A stretch of 64,000 bases of DNA from an archaeon (GCA_021819035.1 JAKASL010000001.1:949524-1013523); one strand, 5' to 3'; counted from the stretch's first letter, positions 8,928 through 18,278 are shown. Numbers and translations: made by a program. Notes: a model not told the origin generated them from the letters alone.

Positions 8928-10114
8928 TCGGAGATGCCCTGCCACATCTGGGTGTAGAGGTGGTTCATCTTCTCGGCATCAAAGACGACGGGACTGTTGG
9001 TCCTGCCATACGTCTTCAGGCATTCGTCCGCAAGGTTCGGAAGATCAGCCTCCTTGACCCCCAACTCCTTCAGCGACCTAGGCACGCCGAGCTCAGCCAA
9101 TATCCCCTTGACCTTCTGGGCGATGGCCTCGCCCAGCTTCTTCGGCTCCCTAGAGCCAGCGTCCACGCCGTACGCCTCGGCCAATTTCTGCATCTTCGGA
9201 GCGACGGCTTCGGCGTACCTTGCGATAATGTAGGGGAGAGGGATACCACATGACACCCCGTGCGGCAGATTGAATCTTGTAGCTACCGTATACCCTATGG
9301 AGTGACCGTAGACCATCCGCGCGTGCAGGGCTATCCCGCCGAGCAGCGCTCCGAGGCTCATGGCCTCCCTGGCTTTCCTGTCGTTCCCGTCGCTGTACGC
9401 CTTCACCAAGTTGCCGGAAACCAGCTTGATTCCCTCCAACGCGGCGGCGTCTGTGATCACATTCGCTTCGTCTGAAAGATACGCTTCGGTATTGTGGCTG
9501 AGCGCGTCGAGCCCGGTCGCCGCCGTCACGCTCTTCGGCATCGTAATCGTAAGTTCGGGGTCCACGACGGCGACCGACGGCAGGAGCAGGGGGCTGTTTA
9601 TCCACTGCTTGTGGCCTGCCACGGTGACCATCGATGTGACGGTGAGTTCGGCTCCGGTCCCGGCTGTGGTGGGCACCATGATCGAAGGGAGCGGCCTTCG
9701 GGCGAACAGGTTGTTTCCGACGTACTGCTTCGGAGGGCCGGGGTTTGTCGCGAACGCAGCAGCGACCTTTGCCATATCCATCGCGCTCCCACCACCGACG
9801 CCGATGACGGCGTCAAAGGTGTCTCTTCTGACCCGGTCGGCCACCGCCTCGGCCACCTCCAATCTTGGCTCGGCTTCCACCCCGTCGAACACCTCGAAGT
9901 GGACGTCCCCCAGCTTGGCTGTCACCTTCTCGACTATGCCTGTCTTTACCATCACTCTGTCAGTCACTATGAGCGGCCTGTTAGCTGACAGCGCCCTGGC
10001 TTCTGCGGACAGCGCATCGAGAGAACCGAACCCGAACACCACTTTGGTAGGAAGGTAGAATGAAAAGCTCGTCGCGCTATCACCTCCAGCTAGGACGACG
10101 GCGTGAAGTACCAC
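8924..10114 (-). CDS. Iron-containing (group III) alcohol dehydrogenase
   Basis: NAD(P)-dependent alcohol/aldehyde oxidoreductase of the Fe-ADH family, 396 aa. The nucleotide-binding motif GVGGGSAMDMAK lies near 101-112. Metal-binding positions are in GLDALSHNTEAYLSDEAN (Asp and His, near 205), and in ALHARMVYGHSIGY and FNLPHG (two His near 275-295). It sits in an operon: its start overlaps the aldehyde dehydrogenase end by 25 bases and its TGA overlaps the GTG of the dehydratase pseudogene by four. The first ~15 residues (to DSATSFSF) are not typical, so an internal alternative start is possible. Likely role: interconversion of a sugar-derived alcohol and aldehyde; substrate unknown. Confidence 0.88.
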   Translation of the reverse strand: MVLHAVVLAGGDSATSFSFYLPTKVVFGFGSLDALSAEARALSANRPLIVTDRVMVKTGIVEKVTAKLGDVHFEVFDGVEAEPRLEVAEAVADRVRRDTFDAVIGVGGGSAMDMAKVAAAFATNPGPPKQYVGNNLFARRPLPSIMVPTTAGTGAELTVTSMVTVAGHKQWINSPLLLPSVAVVDPELTITMPKSVTAATGLDALSHNTEAYLSDEANVITDAAALEGIKLVSGNLVKAYSDGNDRKAREAMSLGALLGGIALHARMVYGHSIGYTVATRFNLPHGVSCGIPLPYIIARYAEAVAPKMQKLAEAYGVDAGSREPKKLGEAIAQKVKGILAELGVPRSLKELGVKEADLPNLADECLKTYGRTNSPVVFDAEKMNHLYTQMWQGISE

Positions 10115-11562
10115 GGCCTGTCCGCGTAGGAGTAATCGATGAAGACCGTCTTCTTCTCCGTAAAGTGTTCGATGGCTTCGTCCCCCAGCTCCCTGCCGAA
10201 ACCCGAACTCTTGACTCCACCGAAAGGTGCGCCTACTTCGGGGCCGACGGTCCCTTGGTTCACGAAGGTCAAGCCTGCGTCAATCTCATTGATGGCCTTG
10301 AACATGTTCCCGATGTCCTTCGTGTAGATTGCCGACGACAGGCCGTACTCCGTGTCGTTCGCTATCTCAATGGCTTCGTCTATGTTCTCCGCTGAGATGA
10401 TCGAAGCCACCGGCCCGAAGATTTCTTCCCGGGCTATCTTCATGTCGTTGGTCACCGAGCCGAAGACTGTCGGCTTTACAAAGTACCCTCGCTTCCTCTC
10501 CGGATCGCCGTAGGTCTCGCCTCCGCTGAGGAGCGCCGCCCCGTCATGTTTCCCCGATTCTATGTACTCGAGAGCCTTCTCCTGCTGGGAGCGGCTAATG
10601 ACTGGTCCGACCTCGACATCCTCCCTGAGGCCGTTGCCTACCACCAGCTTCGACGCGCCTTCAGCAAACGCACGGGAAAACCTGTCCAGGGCTCCTTTTT
10701 CTACGATGATGCGCGAAGCGGCGGTGCACTTTTGGCCTGCGCTGCTGAACGCAGCATAGAGCGCTGCATGCGCGGCGACTGAGATTTCCGCGTCGTCAGC
10801 CACTATGAGGGCGTTCTTGCCTCCCAGCTCCATGACCTGCTTGCGGAACATGGGCGCGTTGACTTCTGCGATATGCCTTCCCGTCGCGCTCTCCCCTGTG
10901 AACACAGTCATGTCCACCTTCCTGTTCCTGATGAGCGCCTCCCCGACGTCCCCTCCTCCTCCGGTCACCATGTTCAGGACCCCCTTGGGCAGTCCTACCT
11001 TTTCGTAGACCTTCACCAACTCGGCCGAAATCACGGCGCTGTTGGAGGCTGGCTTGAAGACCACTGTGTTCCCCGTAACCAGCGCAGGAGCAATCCCCCA
11101 CATGCCAAGCGACGCGGGGTCGTTCCAGGGGGTGATCACGCCCACGATGCCCACAGGCCTCCTCACGGTCATCGTGAACTTCTTGGGCTGCTCGCTGTCC
11201 ACGACGTTGGAGTACATCCTGCGGGCCAGGCCAGAGAAGTATATCGCCGAGGTGGCGGCGTTGCCGACCTCCCTCCTGGCTTCTTTGATGGGTTTGCCCA
11301 CGTTGGTCACATCAATCTTCGCCACGGCGTCTAGGTTCTCCCTGATCAGCAGCCCTGCCTTCAGGACGTAGTCCGCTCGCTGGGCCGCCGGGGTGTCTCT
11401 CCAGCTCTTCTGAGCAGTCTCTGCGGCGTCAACGGCCGCTTTGACATCATCGCCGTTCCCCTTTGGCACTCTGTCGAACTCTTCCCCCGTCGCAGGATTC
11501 ACCGCGGCGAATTCCTGGCCCGAAGAAGATTCAACCCATTCTCCGTCGATGTACATCTTCAT
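10090..11562 (-). CDS. NAD(P)-dependent aldehyde dehydrogenase
   Basis: Aldehyde dehydrogenase superfamily enzyme, 490 aa from the chosen start. Landmarks: VGVITPWNDPASLG (cofactor loop), TVFKPAS-like NTVVFKPASNS, FTGESATGRHIAE, the general-base Glu in VMELGGKN, the catalytic Cys in SSAGQKCTAASR, EEIFGPV, and the C-terminal PFGGVKSSGFGRELG. The start MKMYIDGEWVESSSG at 11562 is preferred over a Met nine codons upstream because a TATA element GTTATAAA at 11605-11598 is about 36 bases upstream and the family normally begins there. It is first in the operon with the iron alcohol dehydrogenase. Likely oxidises a hydroxy- or sugar-derived aldehyde; substrate unresolved. Confidence 0.9.
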   Translation of the reverse strand: MKMYIDGEWVESSSGQEFAAVNPATGEEFDRVPKGNGDDVKAAVDAAETAQKSWRDTPAAQRADYVLKAGLLIRENLDAVAKIDVTNVGKPIKEARREVGNAATSAIYFSGLARRMYSNVVDSEQPKKFTMTVRRPVGIVGVITPWNDPASLGMWGIAPALVTGNTVVFKPASNSAVISAELVKVYEKVGLPKGVLNMVTGGGGDVGEALIRNRKVDMTVFTGESATGRHIAEVNAPMFRKQVMELGGKNALIVADDAEISVAAHAALYAAFSSAGQKCTAASRIIVEKGALDRFSRAFAEGASKLVVGNGLREDVEVGPVISRSQQEKALEYIESGKHDGAALLSGGETYGDPERKRGYFVKPTVFGSVTNDMKIAREEIFGPVASIISAENIDEAIEIANDTEYGLSSAIYTKDIGNMFKAINEIDAGLTFVNQGTVGPEVGAPFGGVKSSGFGRELGDEAIEHFTEKKTVFIDYSYADRPWYFTPSS

Positions 11563-11597
11563 CTCATTCCACCACATCGGCAAAACCAAGTGGCCAG

Positions 11598-11605
11598 TTT
11601 ATAAC
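11598..11605 (-). promoter_or_regulatory. TATA element of aldehyde dehydrogenase operon
   Basis: On the minus strand the bases read GTTATAAA, a good archaeal TATA box, 36-43 bases upstream of the chosen ATG at 11562. This position argues against the longer start at 11589, which would leave almost no room for a transcript start. Confidence 0.55.
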
Positions 11606-11783
11606 AAAACACCCGAAGCACTTGTGGCGCGCGCCTTGTCTTTCCAGACGTGGCAGCGTCTCGTCCTCTTCGCGGTCCATCCTGCAGGACTGCCTCCCGT
11701 TGTCCGTCAGGCGGTCCTCGAAGACATTGTCTCAGGACTTGATTCGGGAGAAGACTCAAATAACCTGCCGCGAACGAAACGGA

Positions 11784-12707
11784 GTGCTACAGAACCTCTC
11801 GAGGGGGTTCTTCGAAGACGTCGAGACGAAGCGGATTAGATATTCAAAGCGTCCTTTAAGGAATGAAACCGGCATAATTGAGGAGCTTCTTCTCTCGGTA
11901 GCCGAGAGGGGCCTAGTGCAGCCCATCGTCGTGAGGCCCTTGAGAGAGGAAGACGGGTTCGAAGTCGTGGCGGGGAACAGGAGACTGCTGGCGTGCAAGA
12001 CGCTAGGGCTAAGAAAGATACCCTGCCACGTGATAGAACTTGACGACAAGGAAGCCTACGAGATGTCCCTCGTCGAGAACCTGCAGCGACGAACCCTCAA
12101 CCCGATAGAAGAAGCCAGGGCGTTCAAAAGCTACGTGGACGAGTATGGTTACGGCAGTGAGACGACCCTCGCGCGCACTCTGGGGAAGAGTCCATCCTAC
12201 GTGAGCAGGAGGATCGCGCTCCTGAAGATGTCCGCCAACGTCCAGGACAGACTTTTGCGCGGCGCAAAAGTCAGTCTGACACAGGAGCTCTTTTCTTTGA
12301 ATGAGGACGATAGAAACGCCCTGGCCGCATTTATAGCTGAGAACCAACATCTGGCGAGAGACGACGTAAGGCTCGTCGCACGGCTCATCAAAAAGGGCGA
12401 AGGGATTAATCTGGCGAGAGCATATCTTTCCCATTACGCTGAGGAAGAAGCCCGCCGACACTACCTCGAGAGGGTCGTAGGAAAGTTCATCTCTATTCTT
12501 GAGGTCTGTGAGATGAGGCTGGATGAAGTGCTAGACAACCTCGAGAAAAACGAATGGGTTCTAAGGGAAATCCTAGCCCAGCAAAGGATGTTGATACACG
12601 ACCAGATTGACGGCCTGATGAAACTTAGACGGAGATTCCGTCATCACGTGCCCCCCACAGAGGCGCCCTCTCTTAGGCGCGTTGGGCCTCGCATCAGGCA
12701 CTCCTGA
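11784..12707 (+). CDS. ParB/Spo0J-like DNA-binding protein
   Basis: ParB-type protein with an N-terminal CTPase/nuclease-like domain and a central helix-turn-helix. The signature EVVAGNRRLLACKTLGLRKI corresponds to the ParB GERRxRA nucleotide-binding box, followed by SLVENLQRRTLNPIEEA. The HTH is at TTLARTLGKSPSYVSRRIAL. The C-terminal third is charged and helical, without the usual dimerisation ending. The frame is open from 11463 inside the aldehyde dehydrogenase gene, so the start is uncertain: GTG at 11784 and TTG at 11739 are the likely choices. No parA is beside it, so a regulatory or element-borne role is as likely as chromosome partition. Confidence 0.78.
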   Translation: MLQNLSRGFFEDVETKRIRYSKRPLRNETGIIEELLLSVAERGLVQPIVVRPLREEDGFEVVAGNRRLLACKTLGLRKIPCHVIELDDKEAYEMSLVENLQRRTLNPIEEARAFKSYVDEYGYGSETTLARTLGKSPSYVSRRIALLKMSANVQDRLLRGAKVSLTQELFSLNEDDRNALAAFIAENQHLARDDVRLVARLIKKGEGINLARAYLSHYAEEEARRHYLERVVGKFISILEVCEMRLDEVLDNLEKNEWVLREILAQQRMLIHDQIDGLMKLRRRFRHHVPPTEAPSLRRVGPRIRHS

Positions 12708-12999
12708 CCGATTCAGCCTTCGAGAATCGTGGACGTGGGACGAAGCTCGCCCCGCTGTCTCGTCTTGATACGGCCGTCTTCGTTTATGCAACCGCGGTAA
12801 TAGACGGGCGCAGCGCTGCCTGCACGCCCGCGATTAGATCTGGAGCCTGCCCGTTCCTCTTGTCAAGCACGGTCGTCGAGGACGAGGGCATCAGCAGGGA
12901 GGACAGGATAGACAGGGCTAAGGTTCCGCATCGGGCTGTGACACAACCTGTTCGCCGTCTACCCATGGTGGGTTTGTCTAATACCTGAAAACCGTTGAA
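12708..12999. other. Intergenic, possible PIN-domain remnant
   Basis: This 292-base gap between the ParB-like and sugar-binding protein genes holds no intact gene. On the plus strand around 12763-12805 one frame reads RLDTAVFVYATAVIDGRSA, which resembles the first acidic strand of a VapC-type PIN domain. It then continues without further recognisable motifs and without a start codon. A small decayed toxin gene is possible; chance similarity is equally possible. Confidence 0.25.
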
Positions 13000-14517
13000 A
13001 TGCTATTATTTCGGTTGAACGCAAGCTTGAGCGAAAAATTGGCCGAAAGAACAGCGATTACTCGAACTGTCACTGTTGGAATCATAATCGTCATCCTCGT
13101 CATCGCGGCAGCAGTCGGAATCTTCCTGGCGACAACCCCATCTCACAGCACTACCACAACAGGGCTTTCTACAACAAGCACCACGCAGACAACACAGTCG
13201 TCCTTCGCATATCCGGTAGTAACGAACGTCCCGCAGAACCTGACGGACGCGTTCTATCCCGCAACCCCGGTGACCTTATCAATGTACGAGTGGAGTGGAA
13301 TACCTCCGCAGTACATGATTCAGCAATTCGAAGCCGCTTTCCCCAACATCCACATCCAGAGCACGCCTAACCAAGACGTGTCGGGGCTCTTGAGTGCGCT
13401 GGACACCCACCAACATGTCTACGATGGGTTCAGGGTGCTATACTCTCTCCTGCCTCAGGAGGTGTCGACTGGTGAAGTGATGAACATCGGACCTTGGTTC
13501 AACCAGTACCTCGGGTACCTGAAACAGCAGATAACCCCGGCTGCGTTCAAGCTGGTGTCTGCTGGGAAGACGGGAGCGATGTACTGCATCCCTGAAGACT
13601 TCGCCCCAGTCGCCCTTGACTATAGGGCAGACATATTCAACAAATACGGCCTGACCGTCCCGACGACCTGGGCACAATTCGCACAGGACGCAGCGAAACT
13701 CCACACGGAGAACAGCTCAATCTACATGACCATCTTTCCACCCAACGAGCCGTCGTCCGACCTGATGGCCCTCTTCTCTCAGGGCGGAGGGAACATGATC
13801 GTACCGGCGGGGAACAATTCGTGGAATGTGGTCATCAACAGCACCAAGAACATCAACGTGATCAACTTCTGGGGCAACCTGATATCAGCTGGCTCTGTAA
13901 CTGCAATGAACCTATACACGCCCCAGTACGACAAGATGCTAACAGAAGGGCAGATTGCATCGTTCGTCACAGCTGCAGCCTGGTATCCAGGCTACCTTAT
14001 CGAGCCCACAGCACCAAACGAGGCAGGACTCTGGCGGGTGGCCAACATGCCCCAATGGAACTCGACTGGACCCTTCGTCTCGGGACAGATTTCCGCTAGT
14101 TGCATTGGCGTCACAGCCAACTCAGTTGATCCGCGCGCGACATTCCTCTACGCATTCTACACGACCCAGACTCCTCAGGTGTTGCCGTGGATGTGGGTGA
14201 ACGAAGGTCAGTGGACGTCTAACACCTACAACCTGGCTAACCTCAAATATCCCAACGGATCGTCGGTCTTCTTGAGCAACGCCTCCTACTTCGGAGGACA
14301 AGACATCGGGCAGGTGTACCTGTACGCGCAGGAACACATGCCTACCCAGTGGGTATGGAGCCCGTTCCAGATCACCATCCAGACAATCCTGCAGGAGCAG
14401 ATCACTGAGGCTGCTGCCGGGCAAATCACATTCGCTAGCGCGCTTCAAAACACAGAAACAATCATGATCCAATACGTGCAGTCGAGTGGCGGCACAGTCG
14501 TGGGAGTCGGCCACTAG
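13000..14517 (+). CDS. Sugar ABC transporter substrate-binding protein
   Basis: Extracellular solute-binding protein of the family 1 (maltose/CUT1) type, 505 aa. A membrane anchor spans residues about 25-45 (TVGIIIVILVIAAAVGIFLA) and is followed by a Ser/Thr-rich stalk, a usual archaeal arrangement without a lipobox cysteine. The binding domain follows: VTLSMYEWSG, then PQYMIQQFEAAFPNI, MYCIPEDFAPVALDYRADIF near 190 and WYPGYLIEPTAPNEAGLW near 335. It heads a three-gene run with two permeases, and the ATPase lies convergently at 16274-17362. The carbohydrate is not deducible. GC and codon use are lower than in the flanking chromosome. Confidence 0.88.
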   Translation: MLLFRLNASLSEKLAERTAITRTVTVGIIIVILVIAAAVGIFLATTPSHSTTTTGLSTTSTTQTTQSSFAYPVVTNVPQNLTDAFYPATPVTLSMYEWSGIPPQYMIQQFEAAFPNIHIQSTPNQDVSGLLSALDTHQHVYDGFRVLYSLLPQEVSTGEVMNIGPWFNQYLGYLKQQITPAAFKLVSAGKTGAMYCIPEDFAPVALDYRADIFNKYGLTVPTTWAQFAQDAAKLHTENSSIYMTIFPPNEPSSDLMALFSQGGGNMIVPAGNNSWNVVINSTKNINVINFWGNLISAGSVTAMNLYTPQYDKMLTEGQIASFVTAAAWYPGYLIEPTAPNEAGLWRVANMPQWNSTGPFVSGQISASCIGVTANSVDPRATFLYAFYTTQTPQVLPWMWVNEGQWTSNTYNLANLKYPNGSSVFLSNASYFGGQDIGQVYLYAQEHMPTQWVWSPFQITIQTILQEQITEAAAGQITFASALQNTETIMIQYVQSSGGTVVGVGH

Positions 14518-14545
14518 GCACCAAATCGGTCACGAGAATCGTAAG

Positions 14546-15415
14546 GTGCTAAAGTTGGCCAGACTCGCCCACCTTTTTTTCCTGCTCCCTTTCCTCACTC
14601 TGTTCTTCCTGTTCGTGATCACCCCGATATTCTACACGTTCGGGCTTAGCTTCTTCAACGCCTCCGTCGCACAGGCGAGCCTCTTCACAAACTATGTGGG
14701 GGGGACGCAGTATGCCCGCGTCCTAGGGGACAGCAACTTTTGGGGAGGATACGAGACCATGCTCTACTTTACGCTGCTCTGGGTGCCTCTCATGTTCGTC
14801 CTGTCTTTCCTCATAGCGCTGTTCTTGGATTCAAGAAGAGGCAAGCTCGGGTCTCTGGGGAAGGTGATGGTCTTCCTCCCGTACGGCGTGCCAACCGTGA
14901 TCGGGACCCTGATGTGGGGCTACATGTACACGCCGGGAGCCCCCATGGCTTCGCTTTACGCTCTGCTAGGCCTGGGGAACCAAGCCCTGGCGCCAGGCTA
15001 CATCATCTACGCGATGCTCAACATCATAGTGTGGGAGTGGGTAGGATACAACGTGGTGATACTTCTGGCGGGGCTCGGCGCCATTCCGAAGACGTTCTAT
15101 GACGCGGCGAGGCTCGACGGCGCTTCTTCCTGGCAGGTCACCCGTCACGTGAAGCTCCCGATGCTCAAGAAGTATTTTGCGTTCATAGCCATGCTCGCGA
15201 TAATCGGGGACCAGTTGCTGTTCAACGAGCCCTTCACCCTGTCCAATCTGAGCAGCGTCCCATTCGGCTTCACGCCAAACTTGTACATATTTCACGTGAC
15301 CTACTTCCTTTCGGAGTTCAACTACGCCGCTGCGATCGCCTTTGTGCTCATCGCGATGTCTTTCGTGGTCGCGGTCATAGGAGTCCGCTTCTTCATGCCT
15401 GAAAAGAGTCGGTGA
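14546..15415 (+). CDS. Sugar ABC transporter permease (MalF type)
   Basis: Inner-membrane permease of the binding-protein-dependent family, about 289 aa, with six predicted membrane segments beginning at AHLFFLLPFLTLFFLFVIT. The cytoplasmic EAA loop, which docks on the ATPase, is FYDAARLDGASSWQVTRHVK followed by LPMLKKY. The frame is open back to a GTG at 14486 inside the binding-protein gene, but GTG 14546 gives a normal permease N-terminus and is preferred. The next permease starts 4 bases after the stop. It functions with the substrate-binding protein, the second permease and the ATPase at 16274-17362. Confidence 0.88.
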   Translation: MLKLARLAHLFFLLPFLTLFFLFVITPIFYTFGLSFFNASVAQASLFTNYVGGTQYARVLGDSNFWGGYETMLYFTLLWVPLMFVLSFLIALFLDSRRGKLGSLGKVMVFLPYGVPTVIGTLMWGYMYTPGAPMASLYALLGLGNQALAPGYIIYAMLNIIVWEWVGYNVVILLAGLGAIPKTFYDAARLDGASSWQVTRHVKLPMLKKYFAFIAMLAIIGDQLLFNEPFTLSNLSSVPFGFTPNLYIFHVTYFLSEFNYAAAIAFVLIAMSFVVAVIGVRFFMPEKSR

Positions 15416-15419
15416 TGAG

Positions 15420-16253
15420 TTGACAAAGCTGGGCCACGGCTCGATAACAATCGTCGTGATAGTCCTGCTGATGGTGTACTTTTTGCTGCCGCTCTGGTGG
15501 GTGGTGGTCGCCAGCACGAAGGTCTACGCCAACGCCTTTACCGGGATTTCCCTCTGGTTCCAGAACCCGACGCTGTATAACTATGTGTACGCCTTTACCA
15601 GCTCCAATCTCCTTCTCTGGCTGTACAACAGCATCATAGAGTCGGGGGCAGCGGGAGTAATCGGCGCTTTCTTCGCCGCGATGATGGGGTACACCCTGGG
15701 GAAGTTCAGCTTCAGGGGGAGAAACGCGCTCACGCTGCTCGTAGCCGTCGCGCTCATGATTCCGAGCACCGCCATAGCCTATCCGACATTCGTGCTTGAA
15801 GCACAGTTGGGCATCGCGAACACATACTGGGCAATGGTGCTGCCTTCTGCGGTGAGTGCCTTCGGGGCGTACTTCATGACGATATACGCAGAAGAGACCA
15901 TACCCAAGGAGGTCCTGGACGCGGCCAGAGTCGACGGAGCATCCGAACTCAGGGTTTTCAGGTCGATAGCCATCCCCTACTTCAAGCCCGCCTTGGTGAC
16001 CGTCTTCATCATCATATTCGCGGCAACCTGGAACAACTACCTCCTGGCCCTGTTCGTGCTGAGGAGCGGCAGCCTCTTCATGATACCCCAGGGGCTGGAG
16101 AGCGTCCTGATCAACGGGAGCTCCTTCCCCCAGTTCCAGTATGCGATCCAGATGGCAGGGTCAGTGGTCACGGTGCTGCTGATGGCGGGACTGTTCCTGA
16201 GCCTCGAGAAGTACATCGAAGCCGGCCTGGGGCTGGGCGCCGTCAAGGGCTGA
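15420..16253 (+). CDS. Sugar ABC transporter permease (MalG type)
   Basis: Second permease of the CUT1-type system, 277 aa, with six membrane segments starting at GSITIVVIVLLMVYFLLPLW. The EAA loop is VLDAARVDGASELRVFRSIA, then IPYFKPAL, with the conserved Gly of the ATPase-docking helix. The TTG start at 15420 is 4 bases after the MalF-type stop, indicating translational coupling. The end of the gene is 20 bases from the end of the convergent ATPase gene, so all four transporter genes form one block although they are split over two strands. Confidence 0.88.
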   Translation: MTKLGHGSITIVVIVLLMVYFLLPLWWVVVASTKVYANAFTGISLWFQNPTLYNYVYAFTSSNLLLWLYNSIIESGAAGVIGAFFAAMMGYTLGKFSFRGRNALTLLVAVALMIPSTAIAYPTFVLEAQLGIANTYWAMVLPSAVSAFGAYFMTIYAEETIPKEVLDAARVDGASELRVFRSIAIPYFKPALVTVFIIIFAATWNNYLLALFVLRSGSLFMIPQGLESVLINGSSFPQFQYAIQMAGSVVTVLLMAGLFLSLEKYIEAGLGLGAVKG

Positions 16254-16273
16254 CTCGCCAGACATCCGCGGGT

Positions 16274-17362
16274 CTACTCTACCCTGTCGCCGGACTTGGC
16301 GTCGAAGATATTGAGCTTCCCTTCTCTGACCCTGATTCTCCCCTTCGTGCCCAGCCTCGGCGCGAAGCCTGGGGGCATGACCACCTTGACCTGGTCCAAC
16401 GACGCGCTCGCCTCCAGGGTGAGGAGCATGTGAGTCCCAGACGGCTCCTCGACGCGGACCTCGGCCGGGATGCCGTCCTGACCGCCGATCTCGAACTCCG
16501 CGTCCTCGGGCCTGAACCCCACTCTTATCTCATCGACGCCGCTTAGAGACGCCAACTTGGACGCCTCAGGCCTCCTCACTGCCACGTCGACCCCGTCCTT
16601 GATTATTATCGTGTCGGGCTTCACGAATCTCGCGTTGAGCACGTTCATCGCGGGCGAACCGAGGAACTGGGCCACCATCACGTTGGCGGGCTTGCCGTAC
16701 GTCTCGTCGGGGGTGCCAATCTGCTGCAGACTCCCCTGATTCATGACCGCTATTCTGTCCGCAAGCGCCATGGCTTCCGCCTGGTCATGGGTGACGAATA
16801 TCGTCGTTATCCCGAGCCCCTTCTGAAGGCTCTTGATCTCTGACCGGGTCTCGATCCTCAGCTTCGCGTCGAGATTGGAGAACGGCTCGTCCAGGAGGAA
16901 AAGTTTCGGGTCGCGGACGAGAGCTCTCCCAACCGCCACCCTCTGCTGTTCGCCGCCGCTCAGTTGCTTGGGCTTCCTGGGGAGGAGATGGGTGATGTGC
17001 AGCATCTCGGACACGTCCCGCAGCTTTCTTTCCACTTTGTCCTTGGGGACCTTGTGGATCCGGAGGGGGAACGTGATGTTGTCTCTGACCGTCATGAACG
17101 GATAGAGCGCGTAGTTCTGGAATACCATGGCCACGTCCCTGTCCTGGGGCGACTTGTCGTTCACGACCTGGTCATCCACCATGATCTTCCCCGAGTCCAC
17201 CGTTTCAAGTCCGGCTATGCACCTGAGGGTTGTCGTCTTGCCGCACCCCGAGGGGCCCAGAAGGGTGACGAACTCTTTGTCGTTGACCGTGAGGTTCAGG
17301 TCGTTTACGACCTTGCTAGACCCAAAGCTCTTCGAAACATCTTCTAGGATGACCTTGACCAT
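16274..17362 (-). CDS. Sugar ABC transporter ATP-binding protein (MalK/UgpC type)
   Basis: ATPase of the MalK/MsmK group, 362 aa from the chosen start. Walker A is GPSGCGKTT, the Q-loop is MVFQNYALYPFMTVRDNI, the ABC signature LSGGEQQRV, Walker B LFLLDEPFSNLD, and the switch His lies in FVTHDQAEAMAL. The C-terminal ~130 residues form the TOBE regulatory domain (DEIRVGFRPEDAEF). The open frame begins 18 codons earlier, but MVKVILEDVSKSFG at 17362 is the family start and lies about 30 bases after the TATA element CCTTATAGT (17399-17391). Its opposite orientation to its permeases means it is transcribed separately. Confidence 0.92.
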   Translation of the reverse strand: MVKVILEDVSKSFGSSKVVNDLNLTVNDKEFVTLLGPSGCGKTTTLRCIAGLETVDSGKIMVDDQVVNDKSPQDRDVAMVFQNYALYPFMTVRDNITFPLRIHKVPKDKVERKLRDVSEMLHITHLLPRKPKQLSGGEQQRVAVGRALVRDPKLFLLDEPFSNLDAKLRIETRSEIKSLQKGLGITTIFVTHDQAEAMALADRIAVMNQGSLQQIGTPDETYGKPANVMVAQFLGSPAMNVLNARFVKPDTIIIKDGVDVAVRRPEASKLASLSGVDEIRVGFRPEDAEFEIGGQDGIPAEVRVEEPSGTHMLLTLEASASLDQVKVVMPPGFAPRLGTKGRIRVREGKLNIFDAKSGDRVE

Positions 17363-17390
17363 GTGTAGGAATGGTCGGGCCATGCCAAAA

Positions 17391-17399
17391 ACTATAAGG
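17391..17399 (-). promoter_or_regulatory. TATA element of sugar ATPase gene
   Basis: The minus strand reads CCTTATAGT about 30 bases upstream of the ATG at 17362, which supports that start and a very short or absent leader. Confidence 0.5.
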
Positions 17400-17471
17400 A
17401 TTTTCTCACTGACCACGGCCGAGGGGCCATACTGGTTGCCGGGCCGCGGTCCTTTGGACGCCGTCGGGCGC

Positions 17472-18278
17472 CTACGTGAATGTCACGCTTATATCCGATG
17501 GGTGGAGGAAGACATAGAGGCTCGCGTTCCCATCCTGGATCACAGCATACGAGATCAACTTGTAGCTGCCGGGAGGGACCGCATAACTCGTCCCGTTCGA
17601 TGGGTACACGGTCCCGTTCCACCCGAGTGTGGCCCTCCAGACCTCGCCAGGCTGGAGCTGGACATACTGCGGACCGTTGGGGGTGCTGAAGTCGATGTGC
17701 GACCTGAAAGCCACCACCTGCTTCCCGGCCGAGTTGTTGAAGACCATGCTGAACTGGCCGCCGAAGAAATACGAGGGCGTAGTAAGCGAGTATGAGTTGT
17801 CTGTAAGCACATATTGTGCAGTGAAGTTCTGGCCCAACGACACGGTCGTCGCGCCGTAGTCCACCGCGAGCGTGAATCCCTGTTCAGAATCCTGCGCCGT
17901 ATGGACCACCGGGACCGACGACGCGATGGAAAAGACCGAACCGATCAGCATGCCCACCAGTACGGCGGAGGCCGCGACCGACCTGGAGGGCAGGTGCCTA
18001 TCTCTAAGCTTCCTCGGCCAAGAAGCTACACCGAGCAACGCCACCAACACGATTGAGAGATAACCCAACGAGACAGGCCCCAGCGATACCCCGTATGGAG
18101 AAGGACCAAGGGAGGCTACCAACGAGATGGGGCTCGGAAGCCTGCTATGCGCGAGTACCGCGAGATAGACCAAAAGGGATACGACGTAAGCCAGAAGCAA
18201 GAAGAACGCCACGCCGCTGGATGTGATCCTGACCTGCGACCCGCTTTTCATCCGGCGCCTCATGGCGGAACGGTACAT
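17472..18278 (-). CDS. Membrane protein with C-terminal BsuPI-like extracellular domain
   Basis: Unrecognised membrane protein of about 268 aa. Hydrophobic segments lie at SGVAFFLLLAYVVSLLVYLA, at VSLGYLSIVLVALLGVAS and at SVAASAVLVGMLIGSVFSIA. The C-terminal ~130 residues are beta-rich and end with WRATLGWNGTVYP and VPPGSYKLISYAV, which resembles the BsuPI-type Ig-like fold found in secreted proteinase-inhibitor-like proteins (inference). Met at 18278 is chosen because a TATA-like CGTTTACAAGG lies about 35 bases upstream; the frame is open to 18374. It is tail-adjacent to the sugar ATPase but reads away from the aldehyde dehydrogenase gene. Confidence 0.6.
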   Translation of the reverse strand: MYRSAMRRRMKSGSQVRITSSGVAFFLLLAYVVSLLVYLAVLAHSRLPSPISLVASLGPSPYGVSLGPVSLGYLSIVLVALLGVASWPRKLRDRHLPSRSVAASAVLVGMLIGSVFSIASSVPVVHTAQDSEQGFTLAVDYGATTVSLGQNFTAQYVLTDNSYSLTTPSYFFGGQFSMVFNNSAGKQVVAFRSHIDFSTPNGPQYVQLQPGEVWRATLGWNGTVYPSNGTSYAVPPGSYKLISYAVIQDGNASLYVFLHPSDISVTFT

